A DNA stretch of 64,000 nucleotides, from assembly GCA_002869585.1 (NCBI GenBank), contig PKUO01000021.1, positions 1 to 64,000 on the forward strand. The letters run 5' to 3'. The translations under genes and the position numbers were made by a program. Of the stretch, positions 28,507 to 38,347 are shown in pieces; the first letter of the stretch is position 1, and each line of letters opens with the position of its first letter. The notes below the pieces were generated by a model. That model was not told where the DNA came from, made no database searches, and worked only from the letters and a program-made list of their open reading frames with translations. This DNA is from Sedimenticola sp. GTDB taxonomy: Bacteria; Pseudomonadota; Gammaproteobacteria; Chromatiales; Chromatiaceae.

Positions 28507-29388
28507 TCAGGGTTTGCGCTTGCCGGTGAGTAACACCCATTCCTCCATCAGTTCCGGCGGTTGCATGGCGAAGTGATGGCTATAGCTGTTACGGACATCC
28601 TCGGCCTGGTTTTTCAAAATGCCCGAGAGGGCAATCAGACACCCGGGTACAGCCAGCTCTGACAGCAGCGGTTCCAGTTCTATCAGGGTTCCGGCGAGGA
28701 TATTGGCCAGCAGTATGTCGCAGTGGACGGCGGGGGCCTGATTGCTGTCATGAATCATCAGCCGGTCGGCAACGCGGTTTTTCTCCGCATTGGCCAGCGT
28801 TGCTTCCAGCGCCTGGGGGTCATGGTCGATGGCAATCGCCCGCTTCGCGCCCAGCAACAGGGCAGCTACCGCAAGGATGCCGGAGCCGCAGCCGAAATCG
28901 ATGACGGTTTTGCCGTTGAGATCCTGGCCATCAAGCCAGCGCAGGCAGAGCGCCGTGGTAGGGTGGGTGCCTGTGCCGAAGGCGAGACCCGGATCCAGTT
29001 CCACCACCACCGCATTGTCGGCGCCGGGTGGCTGGCCATTCGGGCATACCCACAGCCGGCGACCGAACTGCATGGGATGGAAGGCGTCCAGCCATGCCCG
29101 TTCCCAGGCCTGGTCTTCGAGTATCTCGAGCTCCAGGCAGTGGCTGATCTCTTCGTTCAGGGCCTGGTTAATGGCGCTGCGCAGGTGGTCGGGATCCGTC
29201 TCCCCGCTGAACAGTCCGGTCACGCGGGTCTGCCGCCACAGGTGGGATTCGCCAGGTTTGGGTTCGAGCAGGGGTTCGTCGGCGGCGTCACCCAGGGTCA
29301 CCGACAGGGCGCCGAGGTTTTCGAACAGCAGTTCGATCAGCGCCGCCCGTTCTTTATCAGTGGTGAGGTGAGCCTGCAGCCAGGACAT
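28507..29388 (-). CDS. prmA: Ribosomal protein L11 methyltransferase
   Basis: PrmA trimethylates several amino groups of ribosomal protein L11. The 293-residue protein has the N-terminal substrate-recognition part (MSWLQAHLTTDKERAALIE) and the SAM-binding region: DPGLAFGTGTHPTTALCLRWL, VIDFGCGSGILAVAALLLGA, then DILLANILAGTL as motif IV. ATG 29388 matches the family start, although no good ribosome site precedes it; ATG 29403 is the alternative. It sits 65 bases after accC in the usual accBC-prmA order. Confidence 0.95.
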   Translation of the reverse strand: MSWLQAHLTTDKERAALIELLFENLGALSVTLGDAADEPLLEPKPGESHLWRQTRVTGLFSGETDPDHLRSAINQALNEEISHCLELEILEDQAWERAWLDAFHPMQFGRRLWVCPNGQPPGADNAVVVELDPGLAFGTGTHPTTALCLRWLDGQDLNGKTVIDFGCGSGILAVAALLLGAKRAIAIDHDPQALEATLANAEKNRVADRLMIHDSNQAPAVHCDILLANILAGTLIELEPLLSELAVPGCLIALSGILKNQAEDVRNSYSHHFAMQPPELMEEWVLLTGKRKP

Positions 29389-29453
29389 GGTTGGTTGAAG
29401 CATCCTGAATGATGGCCGCACTCGCAGGAGCGCGGTCATCAGGTTAGGGGTTG

Positions 29454-30794
29454 TCAGATACCCAGTTTCTTTTCCAGGTAGTGGATATTGGCGCCGCCGG
29501 CGATGAACGCGCCATCTTTCATGATCTCCAGATGCAGCGGGGCGTTGGTCTTGATGCCGTTCACCACCATCTCCGACAGAGCGGTTTTCATGCGGGCTAT
29601 GGCGGCATTACGGTTCTCGCCGTGGGCGACCAGTTTGCCGATCATGGAGTCGTAATAGGGTGGCACCCGATAGCCGGCATAGATATGGGTGTCCACGCGA
29701 ATGCCCGGGCCGCCGGGGATATGCAGATCGGTAATAGTGCCGGGGCTTGGCATGAAGTTTTTCGGGTCTTCGGCGTTGATGCGGCATTCGATGGCATGGC
29801 CGTTGATCCGGACCTGATCCTGGGTGTAGGTCAGTTTTTCGCCGGCGGCGATGCGCAGCTGTTCCTTGACGATATCGATGCCGGTGATCATCTCGGTGAC
29901 CGGATGTTCGACCTGTACGCGGGTATTCATCTCGATGAAGTAGAACTCATCGTTCTCATAGAGAAATTCGAAGGTGCCCGCGCCGCGGTAGCCGATTTTG
30001 CGGCAGGCCTCGGCGCAGCGTTCCCCGATGCGTTGTCTCTGTTCATCGCTGATTCCCGGTGCGGGGGCCTCCTCGACCACCTTCTGATGGCGTCGCTGCA
30101 TCGAGCAGTCGCGCTCGCACAGGTGAATCGCCTGTCCATGGGTATCCGCCAGCACCTGGAACTCGACATGGCGCGGATTCTCCAGGTATTTCTCCATGTA
30201 GACGGTATCGTTGCCGAAGGCCGCGCCGGCTTCAGCCTTGGTCAGTGAGATGGCGTTGAGCAATGCGGCCTCGGAGTGGACCACGCGCATGCCGCGCCCG
30301 CCGCCGCCGCCGGCGGCCTTGACGATTACCGGGTAGCCGATCTCGCGGGCCAGCTTCAGGGTGCGTTCGTTATTCTCATCCAGCGGTCCGTCGGAGCCGG
30401 GCACACAGGGCACGCCGGCGGCCTTCATCGCTTCGATGGCGGTGATCTTGTCACCCATCAGCCGGATGGTCTCGGGTTTCGGGCCGATGAAGATGAAACC
30501 GCTCTCCTCGACGCGTTCGGCAAAGTCGGCGTTCTCAGAGAGAAATCCGTAGCCGGGATGGATGGCGACCGCATCGGTCACCTCGGCGGCGCTGATGATG
30601 GAGGGAACCTGCAGGTAGCTGTCGGCCGAGGCCGCCGGACCGATGCAGACCGACTCATCCGCCAGCCGAACGTGCATCAGGTCACGATCCGCCTCCGAAT
30701 GTACGGCAACGGTCTTGATGCCCAGTTCCTTGCAGGCGCGCAGGATGCGCAGTGCGATTTCGCCTCGATTGGCTATGACGATTTTTTCGATCAT
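29454..30794 (-). CDS. accC: Acetyl-CoA carboxylase, biotin carboxylase subunit
   Basis: AccC carboxylates the biotin on AccB, the first step of fatty-acid synthesis. The 446-residue protein shows [22 protein letters not shown] at the N-terminus, the ATP-binding [15 protein letters not shown] glycine loop, and [18 protein letters not shown] with the catalytic Glu and Arg. Length is as in E. coli (449). It follows accB by 17 bases on the same transcript. Confidence 0.97.
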   Translation of the reverse strand: MIEKIVIANRGEIALRILRACKELGIKTVAVHSEADRDLMHVRLADESVCIGPAASADSYLQVPSIISAAEVTDAVAIHPGYGFLSENADFAERVEESGFIFIGPKPETIRLMGDKITAIEAMKAAGVPCVPGSDGPLDENNERTLKLAREIGYPVIVKAAGGGGGRGMRVVHSEAALLNAISLTKAEAGAAFGNDTVYMEKYLENPRHVEFQVLADTHGQAIHLCERDCSMQRRHQKVVEEAPAPGISDEQRQRIGERCAEACRKIGYRGAGTFEFLYENDEFYFIEMNTRVQVEHPVTEMITGIDIVKEQLRIAAGEKLTYTQDQVRINGHAIECRINAEDPKNFMPSPGTITDLHIPGGPGIRVDTHIYAGYRVPPYYDSMIGKLVAHGENRNAAIARMKTALSEMVVNGIKTNAPLHLEIMKDGAFIAGGANIHYLEKKLGI

Positions 30795-30811
30795 GGCTCT
30801 TCCATACCCCT

Positions 30812-31255
30812 TTATTCGACGATAAACAGGGGTTGGTTATATTCGACCGGCTGACCGTTCTCGACCAGGATCTTTTTGACCGTGCCGGATTTGTCGCTCT
30901 CGATCTGATTGAGGATCTTCATCGCCTCGATGATGCACAGGGTTTCGCCGGCGCTGACCGTCTGCCCTTCCATGACGAACGGCTTGGCGCCAGGGGTGGG
31001 GGCGCGGTAGAAGGTGCCTACCATGGGTGAGCGGACCTTGTGCCCGCTGATCTCCTCTTCCACGGGTGCTTGGCCGGCGGGTGCTGGCGCAGGGGCTGCA
31101 ACGGGTGCGGCAGCGGCAGGCGCCGCCACCATCGCCGGTGCGAAAGAGCTCATGCGGCTGATGCGTACTGATTCTTCATTTTCATGAATCTCGATCTCGG
31201 CAATGTCCGATTCCTCGAGCAGTTCGATCAGTTTTTTTACTTTTCTGATATCCAT
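30812..31255 (-). CDS. accB: Acetyl-CoA carboxylase biotin carrier protein
   Basis: The 147-residue AccB carries biotin. An N-terminal helix pair ([21 protein letters not shown]) is followed by an Ala-Pro-rich linker (residues 38-68) and the biotinyl domain, with the acceptor Lys in the motif [12 protein letters not shown] (near residue 113). Met-Lys-Ile rather than Met-Lys-Met is a common variant. It follows aroQ by 25 bases, as in many gammaproteobacteria. Confidence 0.97.
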   Translation of the reverse strand: MDIRKVKKLIELLEESDIAEIEIHENEESVRISRMSSFAPAMVAAPAAAAPVAAPAPAPAGQAPVEEEISGHKVRSPMVGTFYRAPTPGAKPFVMEGQTVSAGETLCIIEAMKILNQIESDKSGTVKKILVENGQPVEYNQPLFIVE

Positions 31256-31280
31256 GTTGTGTTGTCTCTGTTTTCTGTGG

Positions 31281-31721
31281 CTAGGCGCTGATGCGGGTCA
31301 GGGCGGCTTGCAGGGCCAGGTCATAGCCCTGGGCACCCAGTCCGCTGATCACGCCTTGGGCAATATCTGAAAAATAGGAGTGTTTCCTGAAGGCTTCCCG
31401 GGCATGAACATTCGATAGATGAACTTCAATAAAGGGAATGTTCACCCCCAGCAGTGCATCCCTCAGGGCGACACTGGTGTGGGTAAAGGCGGCTGGATTG
31501 ATAATGATAAAGGCGACGTCCTGATAGACGGCCTGGTGAATCAGCTCGATCAGTTCATGTTCTGCATTGCTCTGGTGGAATGCCAGGGTGTGTCCGGCCG
31601 CTTCGACATCTGTCTGCATGCGCTGCTTGATCTGGGCCAGGGAGTCGCTGCCGTAGTGCTTCGGTTCACGGGTTCCCAGTAGATTCAGATTGGGGCCATT
31701 AAGTACCAGGATGCAGGACAT
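31281..31721 (-). CDS. aroQ: 3-dehydroquinate dehydratase type II
   Basis: AroQ makes 3-dehydroshikimate in the shikimate pathway. The 146-residue protein shows [20 protein letters not shown] near the start, with the catalytic Tyr, then [33 protein letters not shown] and [23 protein letters not shown] 31721 is used because it fits the family start; a 10-residue upstream extension is possible. The 188 bases before it up to the tlpA stop hold no gene. Confidence 0.95.
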   Translation of the reverse strand: MSCILVLNGPNLNLLGTREPKHYGSDSLAQIKQRMQTDVEAAGHTLAFHQSNAEHELIELIHQAVYQDVAFIIINPAAFTHTSVALRDALLGVNIPFIEVHLSNVHAREAFRKHSYFSDIAQGVISGLGAQGYDLALQAALTRISA

Positions 31722-31909
31722 GTCATCTTTACCAGGTGGTTCAGCGCTCAATTACAGCGGTTGCGCAGTGCTGTTGGTCTGTTGCAGTAGCCGTACGGCA
31801 GCTTTGCCGTCCAGCCCGGGAATTCTCGCTGATATGCGTGGAATTGTCTAGATTTGTTGTCCGATCCCGCCAAGATCGCAGCATTTCGTACACATTATTT
31901 CCCGCGCCC

Positions 31910-32440
31910 TCAGAGCAGCGGGATGATTTTATGGGCGATATCCCTCTCGCTCAGCTGCCCCGCTTGGATATAGCGGGCTTTTCCAGTACGGTCAAACACG
32001 GCCGTGAAGGGAAGGCTGTCGAAGCGGTTACCCATGCTGTTTGACAGTTCGATGGCCTTTGGTCCTCCGGTCAGGACCGGAAAATTGAGGTTATAGATAT
32101 CGTAAAAGTCCCTGACCATGTCCGGATCGTCAATGGCAATGCCGAGAAACTGCAGGTCGGTGTCGGCATACTTTTTCTGGGTCTGAACAAACAGCGGCAT
32201 CTCCTCCTTGCAGGGTGGGCACCAGGTGGCCCAGAAATTGACCACCAGAACCTTCCCTTGCCACTCGCTGAGACTGTGCAGGTTGCCGTCCAGATCGGGC
32301 AGGCTGAAGTCCGGCAGCGGCGGCATTTCGGCCGATGCCAGTTGTGGGCCTCCGCTATGCTGCTGGTAGATTATTGGCAGTGCCCAGACGGCCAGCGCGA
32401 GCACCCAAACGAGGATTAAGCCTGCAACCAGTTTCAGCAT
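31910..32440 (-). CDS. TlpA-like membrane-anchored thioredoxin
   Basis: The 176-residue protein has an N-terminal signal-anchor (LVAGLILVWVLALAVWALPII). A periplasmic TlpA/ResA-type thioredoxin fold follows, with the active site FWATWCPPCKEEMPLF and a downstream cis-Pro near DSLPFTAVF. It should reduce disulfides or cytochrome c apoproteins in the periplasm. Its ATG comes one base after the dsbD TGA, so translation is coupled and DsbD is the likely electron source. Confidence 0.9.
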   Translation of the reverse strand: MLKLVAGLILVWVLALAVWALPIIYQQHSGGPQLASAEMPPLPDFSLPDLDGNLHSLSEWQGKVLVVNFWATWCPPCKEEMPLFVQTQKKYADTDLQFLGIAIDDPDMVRDFYDIYNLNFPVLTGGPKAIELSNSMGNRFDSLPFTAVFDRTGKARYIQAGQLSERDIAHKIIPLL

Positions 32441-32441
32441 G

Positions 32442-34739
32442 TCATTGCACCGCCTTGCTTATATGCGCGGCAAACTGATCCGCAGGCATGAAGCCGACCA
32501 CGCGGTAGTTTTTTCGCTCCTGACCGTCCCGCCCGTAGAACATGATGCTGGGCGGTCCAGGCAGGCCAAAGTGCCCCTGCAGCAGAGCCCGGTCGGCTTC
32601 GTCGTCGGCGGTTACATCGGCCTGCAGCAGCACGAAATCCTTGAGCCCGGCGATAACCGCGGGGTCGGAGAAGGTATAGCGCTCCATCTGCTTGCAGGAG
32701 ACGCACCAGTCGGCATAGAAATCGAGCATCACCGGCTTGCCGGCGCTGCTCGCTTCGGCCACTTCGCGCTGCAGGTCATCCACTGTTTTGATGCGCTTGA
32801 AGCTGATGTGTTGGGCATCGCCTGCGCCACCGCCGGAGAAGGCGGCGATGCCGCGCAACGGCTGCACCGTGTCTTTGCCGCCCGCGGCGACGCCCACCAG
32901 CATCAGTGTGCCGTAGATCATGATGACCAAACCCACGCCCTTCCAGAGTTTGCTCCAGCCCGAGGCCTCGATCGCCAGCTCGCGCAAAGCGCCCATGTAG
33001 ATCGCGCTGATGATCAGCAGCATGCCCCAGAGCAGCATGGCCACGGCTGGCGGGATGATGCGCTCCAGCAGGATGATGGCGACCGCCAGCATGCCAACGC
33101 CGAATACCGCCTTGACCGCATCCATCCACTTGCCTGCGCGCGGCAGCAGCTTGCCGGCGGATGTGCCCAGGGCGATCAATGGAACGCCCATGCCCAGCGC
33201 CATCATAAACAGTGCCAGGCCGCCTAACTGCCAGTCACCGGTCTGCCCGATAAAAATCAGAGCGCCAGCCAGTGGTGGGGCGACGCAGGGGCCGACTATC
33301 AGCGCCGAGAGCAGGCCCATCACGGCCACGCCGGTGAGGCTGCCGCCCTGCTGTTTGTTGCTGGCATCGGCCAGTTTGCTCTGCCATTTGCTGGGGAGTT
33401 GCAGTTCGTAGAAGCCGAACATGGAAAACGCCAGCAGCACGAACACCAGGGCGAAGCCGCTGAGTATCCAGGGGTTCTGGAATGCCGCCTGGAGATTCTG
33501 CCCGAACAGCCCGGCAAGGATGCCCGCGATGGTGTAGGTGACCGCCATCGCCAGCACGTAGACCAGTGAGAAGGTGAAGGCGCGCGTGGTGGTGATGTTC
33601 GGTCCCTGTCCGGCAATGATGCCCGAGAGGATCGGGATCATAGGGAAGACGCAGGGCGTCAGCGAGAGCAGCAGTCCGAACCCGAAAAAGCTGAGGATGA
33701 TCAGCCAGGTGCTGCCACCTGCCAGAGTGGCAGCGATCTGGTCCTGCTCGGCGACCGGTTGGGTCGATTGAGCGGTGGTTTCCACAACGTCGTTAGCGGC
33801 GCTGGTCTCTTCCGCCGAGGCCGAGGCCTGGGCGATGGCGGGCAGGGCCAGAGTGTAGCTGCCCTTGATGGGGGGATAACAGATTCCCAGTTCCGCGCAG
33901 CCCTGGTAGCGGACCTCGAGTTTTATTTCGGTGGCGTCGGTGTTGCTGCGCTTCAGGGGTAGGGGCAGGTCGATCAGGTTGTGGTAGACCGGCAGATCGC
34001 CAATCGTGCCATCCGGGCGAATCGCCCCCTCTTTGATCTCTGCCGGTGGAAGCTGGTAATCACCCAGGGCGACGCCATTACCATCCAATAGCGCCAGCTG
34101 AATTTTATCCTGGTAGAGGTAGGTGCCTTCGGCGATCTGCCACAGCAGACGCAGCTGGTCACCAGACTCCACGCGGGCCTCGAATTTGAACGCCTCCTCA
34201 GGGGCGAGGATTTCCGGTTCCTCGTCCAGTCCCAGGTCATTGCCCAAGCCGCTCAGCGCGGTGAGGGCACTGCTGGCCTTGGGTTCAGCTGCCGCCAGCT
34301 GAATTGAGACCCGCTGGGTCTGGGGTGGATAGCAGAGCCCGGCATCGGCGCAGCCCTGGGAAATGGTTTTCAGTGCCAGGTTGTCTGCATCAGAACCCCG
34401 TGTTACCGGCAGCCGAATCTCCACCTGGTCGCGGTAGATCTCCATCTCGCCAAAGAATTCGTCATTCTTGACCTTGCCGGCGGGCAGTTCTGCCGCGCCC
34501 AGGTCGATGCCGTCGCTCTCGCTGGCAAACTTGAACTTGCTGCGGTAGAGGTAGTAGCCGTCGGCAATGCTCCAGTTGAGCAGGATATGGCCCGGGCCAT
34601 CGGCCTGGGCAGTGACCTTGAAGGCCTCCTGGGGTTGCAGGAACTCATCCTGTTGCTGTCCCAGCGCCTGGCTGGCGATCAGCAGAAAGGAGAGCAGCAG
34701 CAGATAAACAGGGTTTTTCGGTTTTATTGTTTTGTGCAT
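32442..34739 (-). CDS. dsbD: Thiol:disulfide interchange protein DsbD with two alpha domains
   Basis: DsbD moves reducing power from cytoplasmic thioredoxin to periplasmic partners. The 765-residue protein has a signal peptide (1-27). There are two N-terminal DsbD-alpha domains in tandem, one with GCADAGLCYPP (Cys130/136) and one with GCAELGICYPP (Cys281/287). The eight-helix beta domain follows (LSLTPCVFPMIPILSG from residue 359), then a C-terminal thioredoxin domain with DFYADWCVSCKQ (Cys679/682). E. coli DsbD has only one alpha domain and 565 residues. The start codon lies 16 bases inside the cutA end. Confidence 0.93.
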   Translation of the reverse strand: MHKTIKPKNPVYLLLLSFLLIASQALGQQQDEFLQPQEAFKVTAQADGPGHILLNWSIADGYYLYRSKFKFASESDGIDLGAAELPAGKVKNDEFFGEMEIYRDQVEIRLPVTRGSDADNLALKTISQGCADAGLCYPPQTQRVSIQLAAAEPKASSALTALSGLGNDLGLDEEPEILAPEEAFKFEARVESGDQLRLLWQIAEGTYLYQDKIQLALLDGNGVALGDYQLPPAEIKEGAIRPDGTIGDLPVYHNLIDLPLPLKRSNTDATEIKLEVRYQGCAELGICYPPIKGSYTLALPAIAQASASAEETSAANDVVETTAQSTQPVAEQDQIAATLAGGSTWLIILSFFGFGLLLSLTPCVFPMIPILSGIIAGQGPNITTTRAFTFSLVYVLAMAVTYTIAGILAGLFGQNLQAAFQNPWILSGFALVFVLLAFSMFGFYELQLPSKWQSKLADASNKQQGGSLTGVAVMGLLSALIVGPCVAPPLAGALIFIGQTGDWQLGGLALFMMALGMGVPLIALGTSAGKLLPRAGKWMDAVKAVFGVGMLAVAIILLERIIPPAVAMLLWGMLLIISAIYMGALRELAIEASGWSKLWKGVGLVIMIYGTLMLVGVAAGGKDTVQPLRGIAAFSGGGAGDAQHISFKRIKTVDDLQREVAEASSAGKPVMLDFYADWCVSCKQMERYTFSDPAVIAGLKDFVLLQADVTADDEADRALLQGHFGLPGPPSIMFYGRDGQERKNYRVVGFMPADQFAAHISKAVQ

Positions 34740-35047
34740 TGATTAATCCACTGGATATAGCCCGGAAGTCCACGTACTACAGGGACCGCGATGATCTCCG
34801 GAAGTTCATACGGGTGCAGGGAGAGAATGCGTTGCTGCAGTTCGTCATAGGCCGATTCACTGGTCTTGATTTGCAGCACTCTCTCCTGCGCGCTTTCACG
34901 CTTGTCCTGCCATTTGTACACTGAAGTGACCTCTGCGCTGATATGAATGCAGGCGGCCAGTCCGGTGTCGATCAGCTCGCCGCTTATCCGTTCGGCGCTC
35001 TCCAGATCGGGGCAGGTACAGAAGATCAGAAGCGTGTTTTCAGGCAT
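34724..35047 (-). CDS. cutA: Divalent-cation tolerance protein CutA
   Basis: CutA is a small trimeric ferredoxin-like protein linked to copper tolerance. The 107-residue protein shows LLIFCTCPDLESAERISGELIDTGLAACIHI, the core VTSVYKWQDKRES, and ELPEIIAVPVVRGLPGYIQWI at the end. ATG 35047 gives the family length; ATG 35065 has AAGG a few bases upstream and could add six residues. The stop overlaps dsbD by 16 bases, as in E. coli where cutA precedes dsbD. Confidence 0.94.
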   Translation of the reverse strand: MPENTLLIFCTCPDLESAERISGELIDTGLAACIHISAEVTSVYKWQDKRESAQERVLQIKTSESAYDELQQRILSLHPYELPEIIAVPVVRGLPGYIQWINQCTKQ

Positions 35048-35122
35048 CGCGCAAAGATACCGCATTGCCTTGGCGCTCGCAAAAGACTTGAGTAATAAAT
35101 CCACACCGCGTAGCATTTTGCC

Positions 35123-35590
35123 ATGCCTGTTATTCTTGTTTTCCTTACCCTGTTTGTCGGTATTCCACTGGTTGAACTCTACTTTCTGATTAAAGTTGGT
35201 TCATTCATCGGCGCCATGCCCACCATCCTGCTCACCCTGTTCACCGCGGTATTGGGCGGTACCCTGGTGCGTATTCAGGGGCTGAGCACTGCCATGCGGG
35301 TGCGCGAGTCGATGGAGCGCGGCGAGGTGCCGGCCATCGAGATGATCGAAGGTGTGGTGCTGCTGGCCAGCGGGGTGCTTCTGCTGCTACCCGGTTTCAT
35401 CACCGACGTGATCGGTTTTGTCTGTCTGATACCGCCGGTCAGGCGTTTGATGATTCTCGCCCTGCTGAAGCGCAAGGGGGTTATGCGGCCGCCTCCGGGA
35501 GGCGCGGGGCATGAGCACTCCCCCTCTTCATCCGGGCAGCCGCGAATTATTGACGGCGAGTTCACCCGGGACGATGATTCCCGCCCCTGA
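35123..35590 (+). CDS. fxsA: FxsA family membrane protein
   Basis: The 155-residue protein has the FxsA features: two to three helices beginning VFLTLFVGIPLVELYFLIKVG, then LTLFTAVLGGTLVRIQGL, and a third around VVLLASGVLLLLPGFITDVIGFVCL. A cytoplasmic tail with a Gly-Pro-rich part (residues 125-155) follows. FxsA relieves phage F exclusion of T7 in E. coli when overexpressed; its normal job is unknown. It is divergent from cutA (75-base gap). groES, a frequent neighbour, is not here; the next gene is on the other strand. Confidence 0.93.
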   Translation: MPVILVFLTLFVGIPLVELYFLIKVGSFIGAMPTILLTLFTAVLGGTLVRIQGLSTAMRVRESMERGEVPAIEMIEGVVLLASGVLLLLPGFITDVIGFVCLIPPVRRLMILALLKRKGVMRPPPGGAGHEHSPSSSGQPRIIDGEFTRDDDSRP

Positions 35591-35596
35591 TCGGGT

Positions 35597-36358
35597 CTAG
35601 GTATTTCTCAGCCGGTACCAGTATTCACCGAGATATTCATGCAGCACCCAGTAGCTGCTCTGGAACGCCTGGGCTGAGGGCAGCCAGTCCCAGAAACTGT
35701 ACTGTTTACCGATCTGACTGATGTAGCCGGTGGGCGCCGGGGTGATGTCGATATCCAGATTGCGGAATACGGTGAGCGCCCTGGGGATGTGCCAGGCATG
35801 GCTGACCAGGATAATCTTTTTGATCTTCAGTCGGTTCAGTAGTTCGCTGGTGTAGCGGGCGTTTTCCCAGGTGGTGCGACTACGGTTCTCCACCGCCAGC
35901 ACGCTGACCCCGTACTCCTTCTCCAGGACCTGGCGGGCAAGATCGGCTTCAGGTTTGCCCTGTTGCCAGTCGCTGCCGCCGCTGGGGATGACCGGCAGCC
36001 CGGTTTGTCGGGATAGTTTGGCGGCGTAGCGCAACCGCTCAAGCAGTAGTCGGTTGACGGTGTCGCCGTCATATTCCGGCGCCTGGAGATAGCGTCCGCC
36101 GCCCAGTACAACAATTGCCTGTGCCTGACGGGCATTCAGGCTCTGCGGATCGAGCGGCGGGGTCTGTTCCAGCGACTGGGCCAGTTGCTGGGCAAAAAAC
36201 GGGGCGCTCAGCAGGTAGAGCGCGGCAATTGCCAGCAGGATCAGAAATTTGCCGATGAATCGACCGCTCAACATCAGTCCGATAAGACACATCAGCACCA
36301 GTCCGCCGGGTGGCAGAAGCAGTTGTTTTACAATCCAGATCAGTTCCTGTTCATACAT
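35597..36358 (-). CDS. YdcF/ElyC (DUF218) family envelope protein
   Basis: The 253-residue protein has two N-terminal membrane helices ([20 protein letters not shown] and [18 protein letters not shown]). A periplasmic DUF218 domain follows with [44 protein letters not shown] and [14 protein letters not shown]. coli ElyC/SanA relatives affect peptidoglycan and O-antigen-type lipid carriers, so an envelope role is inferred. Its start overlaps the lipA stop by 8 bases, so it appears to be the last gene of the lipB-lipA run. Confidence 0.88.
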   Translation of the reverse strand: MYEQELIWIVKQLLLPPGGLVLMCLIGLMLSGRFIGKFLILLAIAALYLLSAPFFAQQLAQSLEQTPPLDPQSLNARQAQAIVVLGGGRYLQAPEYDGDTVNRLLLERLRYAAKLSRQTGLPVIPSGGSDWQQGKPEADLARQVLEKEYGVSVLAVENRSRTTWENARYTSELLNRLKIKKIILVSHAWHIPRALTVFRNLDIDITPAPTGYISQIGKQYSFWDWLPSAQAFQSSYWVLHEYLGEYWYRLRNT

Positions 36359-37340
36359 CCTGTATCACTTCTTTCAGTAGGGGGTTGGCCTGTAGGTCGG
36401 CATGGTAGGAGGATCTGACCATGGGGCCGCTGGCTACATTGGCAAAACCCATGGCCTCCCCGGTTTGTCGCAGTTGATCGAACTCTTCGGGCGTGACGAA
36501 GCGCTCCACCGGCAGATGCTCGCGGCTCGGCTGCAGGTACTGGCCGAGGGTGAGCATGTTGCAGCCGTGATCGCGCAGATCCTGCATGACCGCCTCCACC
36601 TCCGCCAGGCTTTCGCCCAGACCGAGCATCAGTCCCGATTTGGTCTGCACCTGGGGGTGTCGCTGCTTGAACTGCCTGAGCAGGTCCAGTGAGCCCTGGT
36701 AGTCGGCGCCGGGACGCGCCTTGCGGTAGAGGCGGGGAATGGTCTCCAGGTTGTGATTGAAGACGTCCGGCTGAATCTGGTCAAACTGTGCCAGGGCGAT
36801 ATCGACCCGTCCGCGGAAATCGGGCACCAGGATCTCTATGCGCAACTCAGGCATGATCTGGCGCATGGCCTCTATGCACTCGGCGAAGTGAGCGGCGCCG
36901 CCATCCCTGAGGTCGTCGCGGTCCACCGAGGTGACCACCACGTAGCGCAGCTGCATGGCCTTGACCGCTTGGGCCAGGTTCGCTGGCTCATTTTCATCCA
37001 GGGGCTTGGGTTTGCCGTGGGCTACGTCGCAGAAGGGACAGCGGCGGGTGCAGATGTCCCCCATGATCATGAATGTGGCCGTGCCGTGGGAGAAACACTC
37101 CCCGAGATTGGGGCAGGCGGCCTCCTCGCAGACCGATGACAGGGAGGTGGCGCGCAGGATGCGTTTGATCTCGGCGACTTTGCCACCGCTCGGCGCCTTG
37201 ACCCTGATCCAGCTCGGTTTGCGGGGCATCTCCCAGGTGGGTTCCACCTTGATCGGAATTCTGGCGAGCTTCTGCTCTCCACGCTGGTGGGTGTTCGGGG
37301 TTGCCCGTGATGGAGCGTTCAGATCATCGGGTTCATTCAT
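36351..37340 (-). CDS. lipA: Lipoyl synthase
   Basis: LipA is a radical-SAM enzyme that inserts two sulfurs into octanoyl groups. The 329-residue protein has the auxiliary cluster motif [12 protein letters not shown] (residues 74-85) and the radical-SAM motif CTRRCPFC (near 100). It ends with the usual SSYHA-type serine ligand ([10 protein letters not shown]). The N-terminal 40 residues are longer than in E. coli. The start overlaps the lipB stop by 8 bases, so octanoyl transfer and sulfur insertion are coupled. Confidence 0.97.
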   Translation of the reverse strand: MNEPDDLNAPSRATPNTHQRGEQKLARIPIKVEPTWEMPRKPSWIRVKAPSGGKVAEIKRILRATSLSSVCEEAACPNLGECFSHGTATFMIMGDICTRRCPFCDVAHGKPKPLDENEPANLAQAVKAMQLRYVVVTSVDRDDLRDGGAAHFAECIEAMRQIMPELRIEILVPDFRGRVDIALAQFDQIQPDVFNHNLETIPRLYRKARPGADYQGSLDLLRQFKQRHPQVQTKSGLMLGLGESLAEVEAVMQDLRDHGCNMLTLGQYLQPSREHLPVERFVTPEEFDQLRQTGEAMGFANVASGPMVRSSYHADLQANPLLKEVIQDV

Positions 37341-38007
37341 CAGGAGGTGGTTCCGCTTTTGTCTGTGGATTGGAAAGATTGTAGTGCAGATGCCGGGTGA
37401 TGTGTTGGATTAGTCGGTCCGCCACCTGTGACAGGTTGTCATGGATACCCAGGTCAGCAAGTTGCGTCACTTTCAGACCGGGGTAGCCGCAGGGGTTGAT
37501 GCGGCTGAAGGGTTCGAGGTCCATCGCCACATTCAGGCTGAGACCGTGATAGCTGCAGCCGCGCCTGACCCGCAGCCCCAGTGCGGCAATCTTGCGCTCA
37601 GCGACATACACGCCTGGCGCCTTGGGTTTTGCCTTGGCCTCTATCCGGTACCCGCCGAGCAGGTCGATGATCGACTGCTCGATCAAGGTTACCAGCTGGC
37701 GTACCCCGAGCCCGGACCGCTTGAGGTTGATCAGCAGATAGGCCACCAGCTGGCCTGGGCCGTGGTAGGTGACCTGACCGCCGCGGTCGCTGGCGATGAT
37801 CGGGATGCTGCCCGGACTGAGCAGATGCTCCGGTTTGCCCGCCTGGCCGAGGGTGAAGACTGGCGGGTGTTCCACCAGCCAGATCTCGTCTGCGCTGCTG
37901 TCGGTGCGCTGCTCGGTGAACTGCTGCATCTGTTCCCAGACCGGTTGATACTCCTTCATTCCCAATCTGCGGACTATGAGTGCCGGTGTAGTCCTTGCTT
38001 GTCTCAC
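37333..38007 (-). CDS. lipB: Octanoyltransferase LipB
   Basis: LipB moves octanoyl from acyl carrier protein onto lipoyl domains. The 224-residue protein shows [33 protein letters not shown] (RGG-HGPGQ motif), the catalytic-Lys region [22 protein letters not shown], and [14 protein letters not shown] with its Cys. Length is slightly above typical because of a C-terminal extension. It follows the ybeD-like gene by 13 bases. The start at 38007 is accepted, although a start nearer MKEYQ would also suit. Confidence 0.95.
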   Translation of the reverse strand: MRQARTTPALIVRRLGMKEYQPVWEQMQQFTEQRTDSSADEIWLVEHPPVFTLGQAGKPEHLLSPGSIPIIASDRGGQVTYHGPGQLVAYLLINLKRSGLGVRQLVTLIEQSIIDLLGGYRIEAKAKPKAPGVYVAERKIAALGLRVRRGCSYHGLSLNVAMDLEPFSRINPCGYPGLKVTQLADLGIHDNLSQVADRLIQHITRHLHYNLSNPQTKAEPPPDE

Positions 38008-38020
38008 GGCCAGGGTTGGG

Positions 38021-38290
38021 TTAGAGGCTCATCAGCACGCGTTCGTGCGCGGTAAAGGCGTAGTAGATGGCGTCCAGCTGGACCCGGCTGACGGCCTCGA
38101 AAGTGACTGTCACCGAGATATACTTGCCGCCTTTGCTCGGGCGTGATTTTACTGACCCTTCGCCCAGATTGGGTACATGCTGGCGCACGATTTCCACGAC
38201 CAGGGTGTCGAAATCGGGTGCAGCCAGACCCATCGCCTTGACCGAAATCTGGCAGGGAAAAGTGAGAGGCGATTCTTGCTCTTGGCTCAT
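38021..38290 (-). CDS. ybeD: YbeD/DUF493 family protein
   Basis: The 89-residue protein belongs to the DUF493/YbeD family, with an ACT-like fold. Visible motifs are [36 protein letters not shown] and the end [12 protein letters not shown]-like segment. It sits between dacA and lipB exactly as in E. coli. The function may be regulatory for lipoate or cell-wall enzymes but is not established. Confidence 0.93.
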   Translation of the reverse strand: MSQEQESPLTFPCQISVKAMGLAAPDFDTLVVEIVRQHVPNLGEGSVKSRPSKGGKYISVTVTFEAVSRVQLDAIYYAFTAHERVLMSL

Positions 38291-38347
38291 TGGTCAGGGT
38301 ATCAGCTTTGTGTTAACAGGCCCTAGTATATGCAGGCGGTGCCCTGC

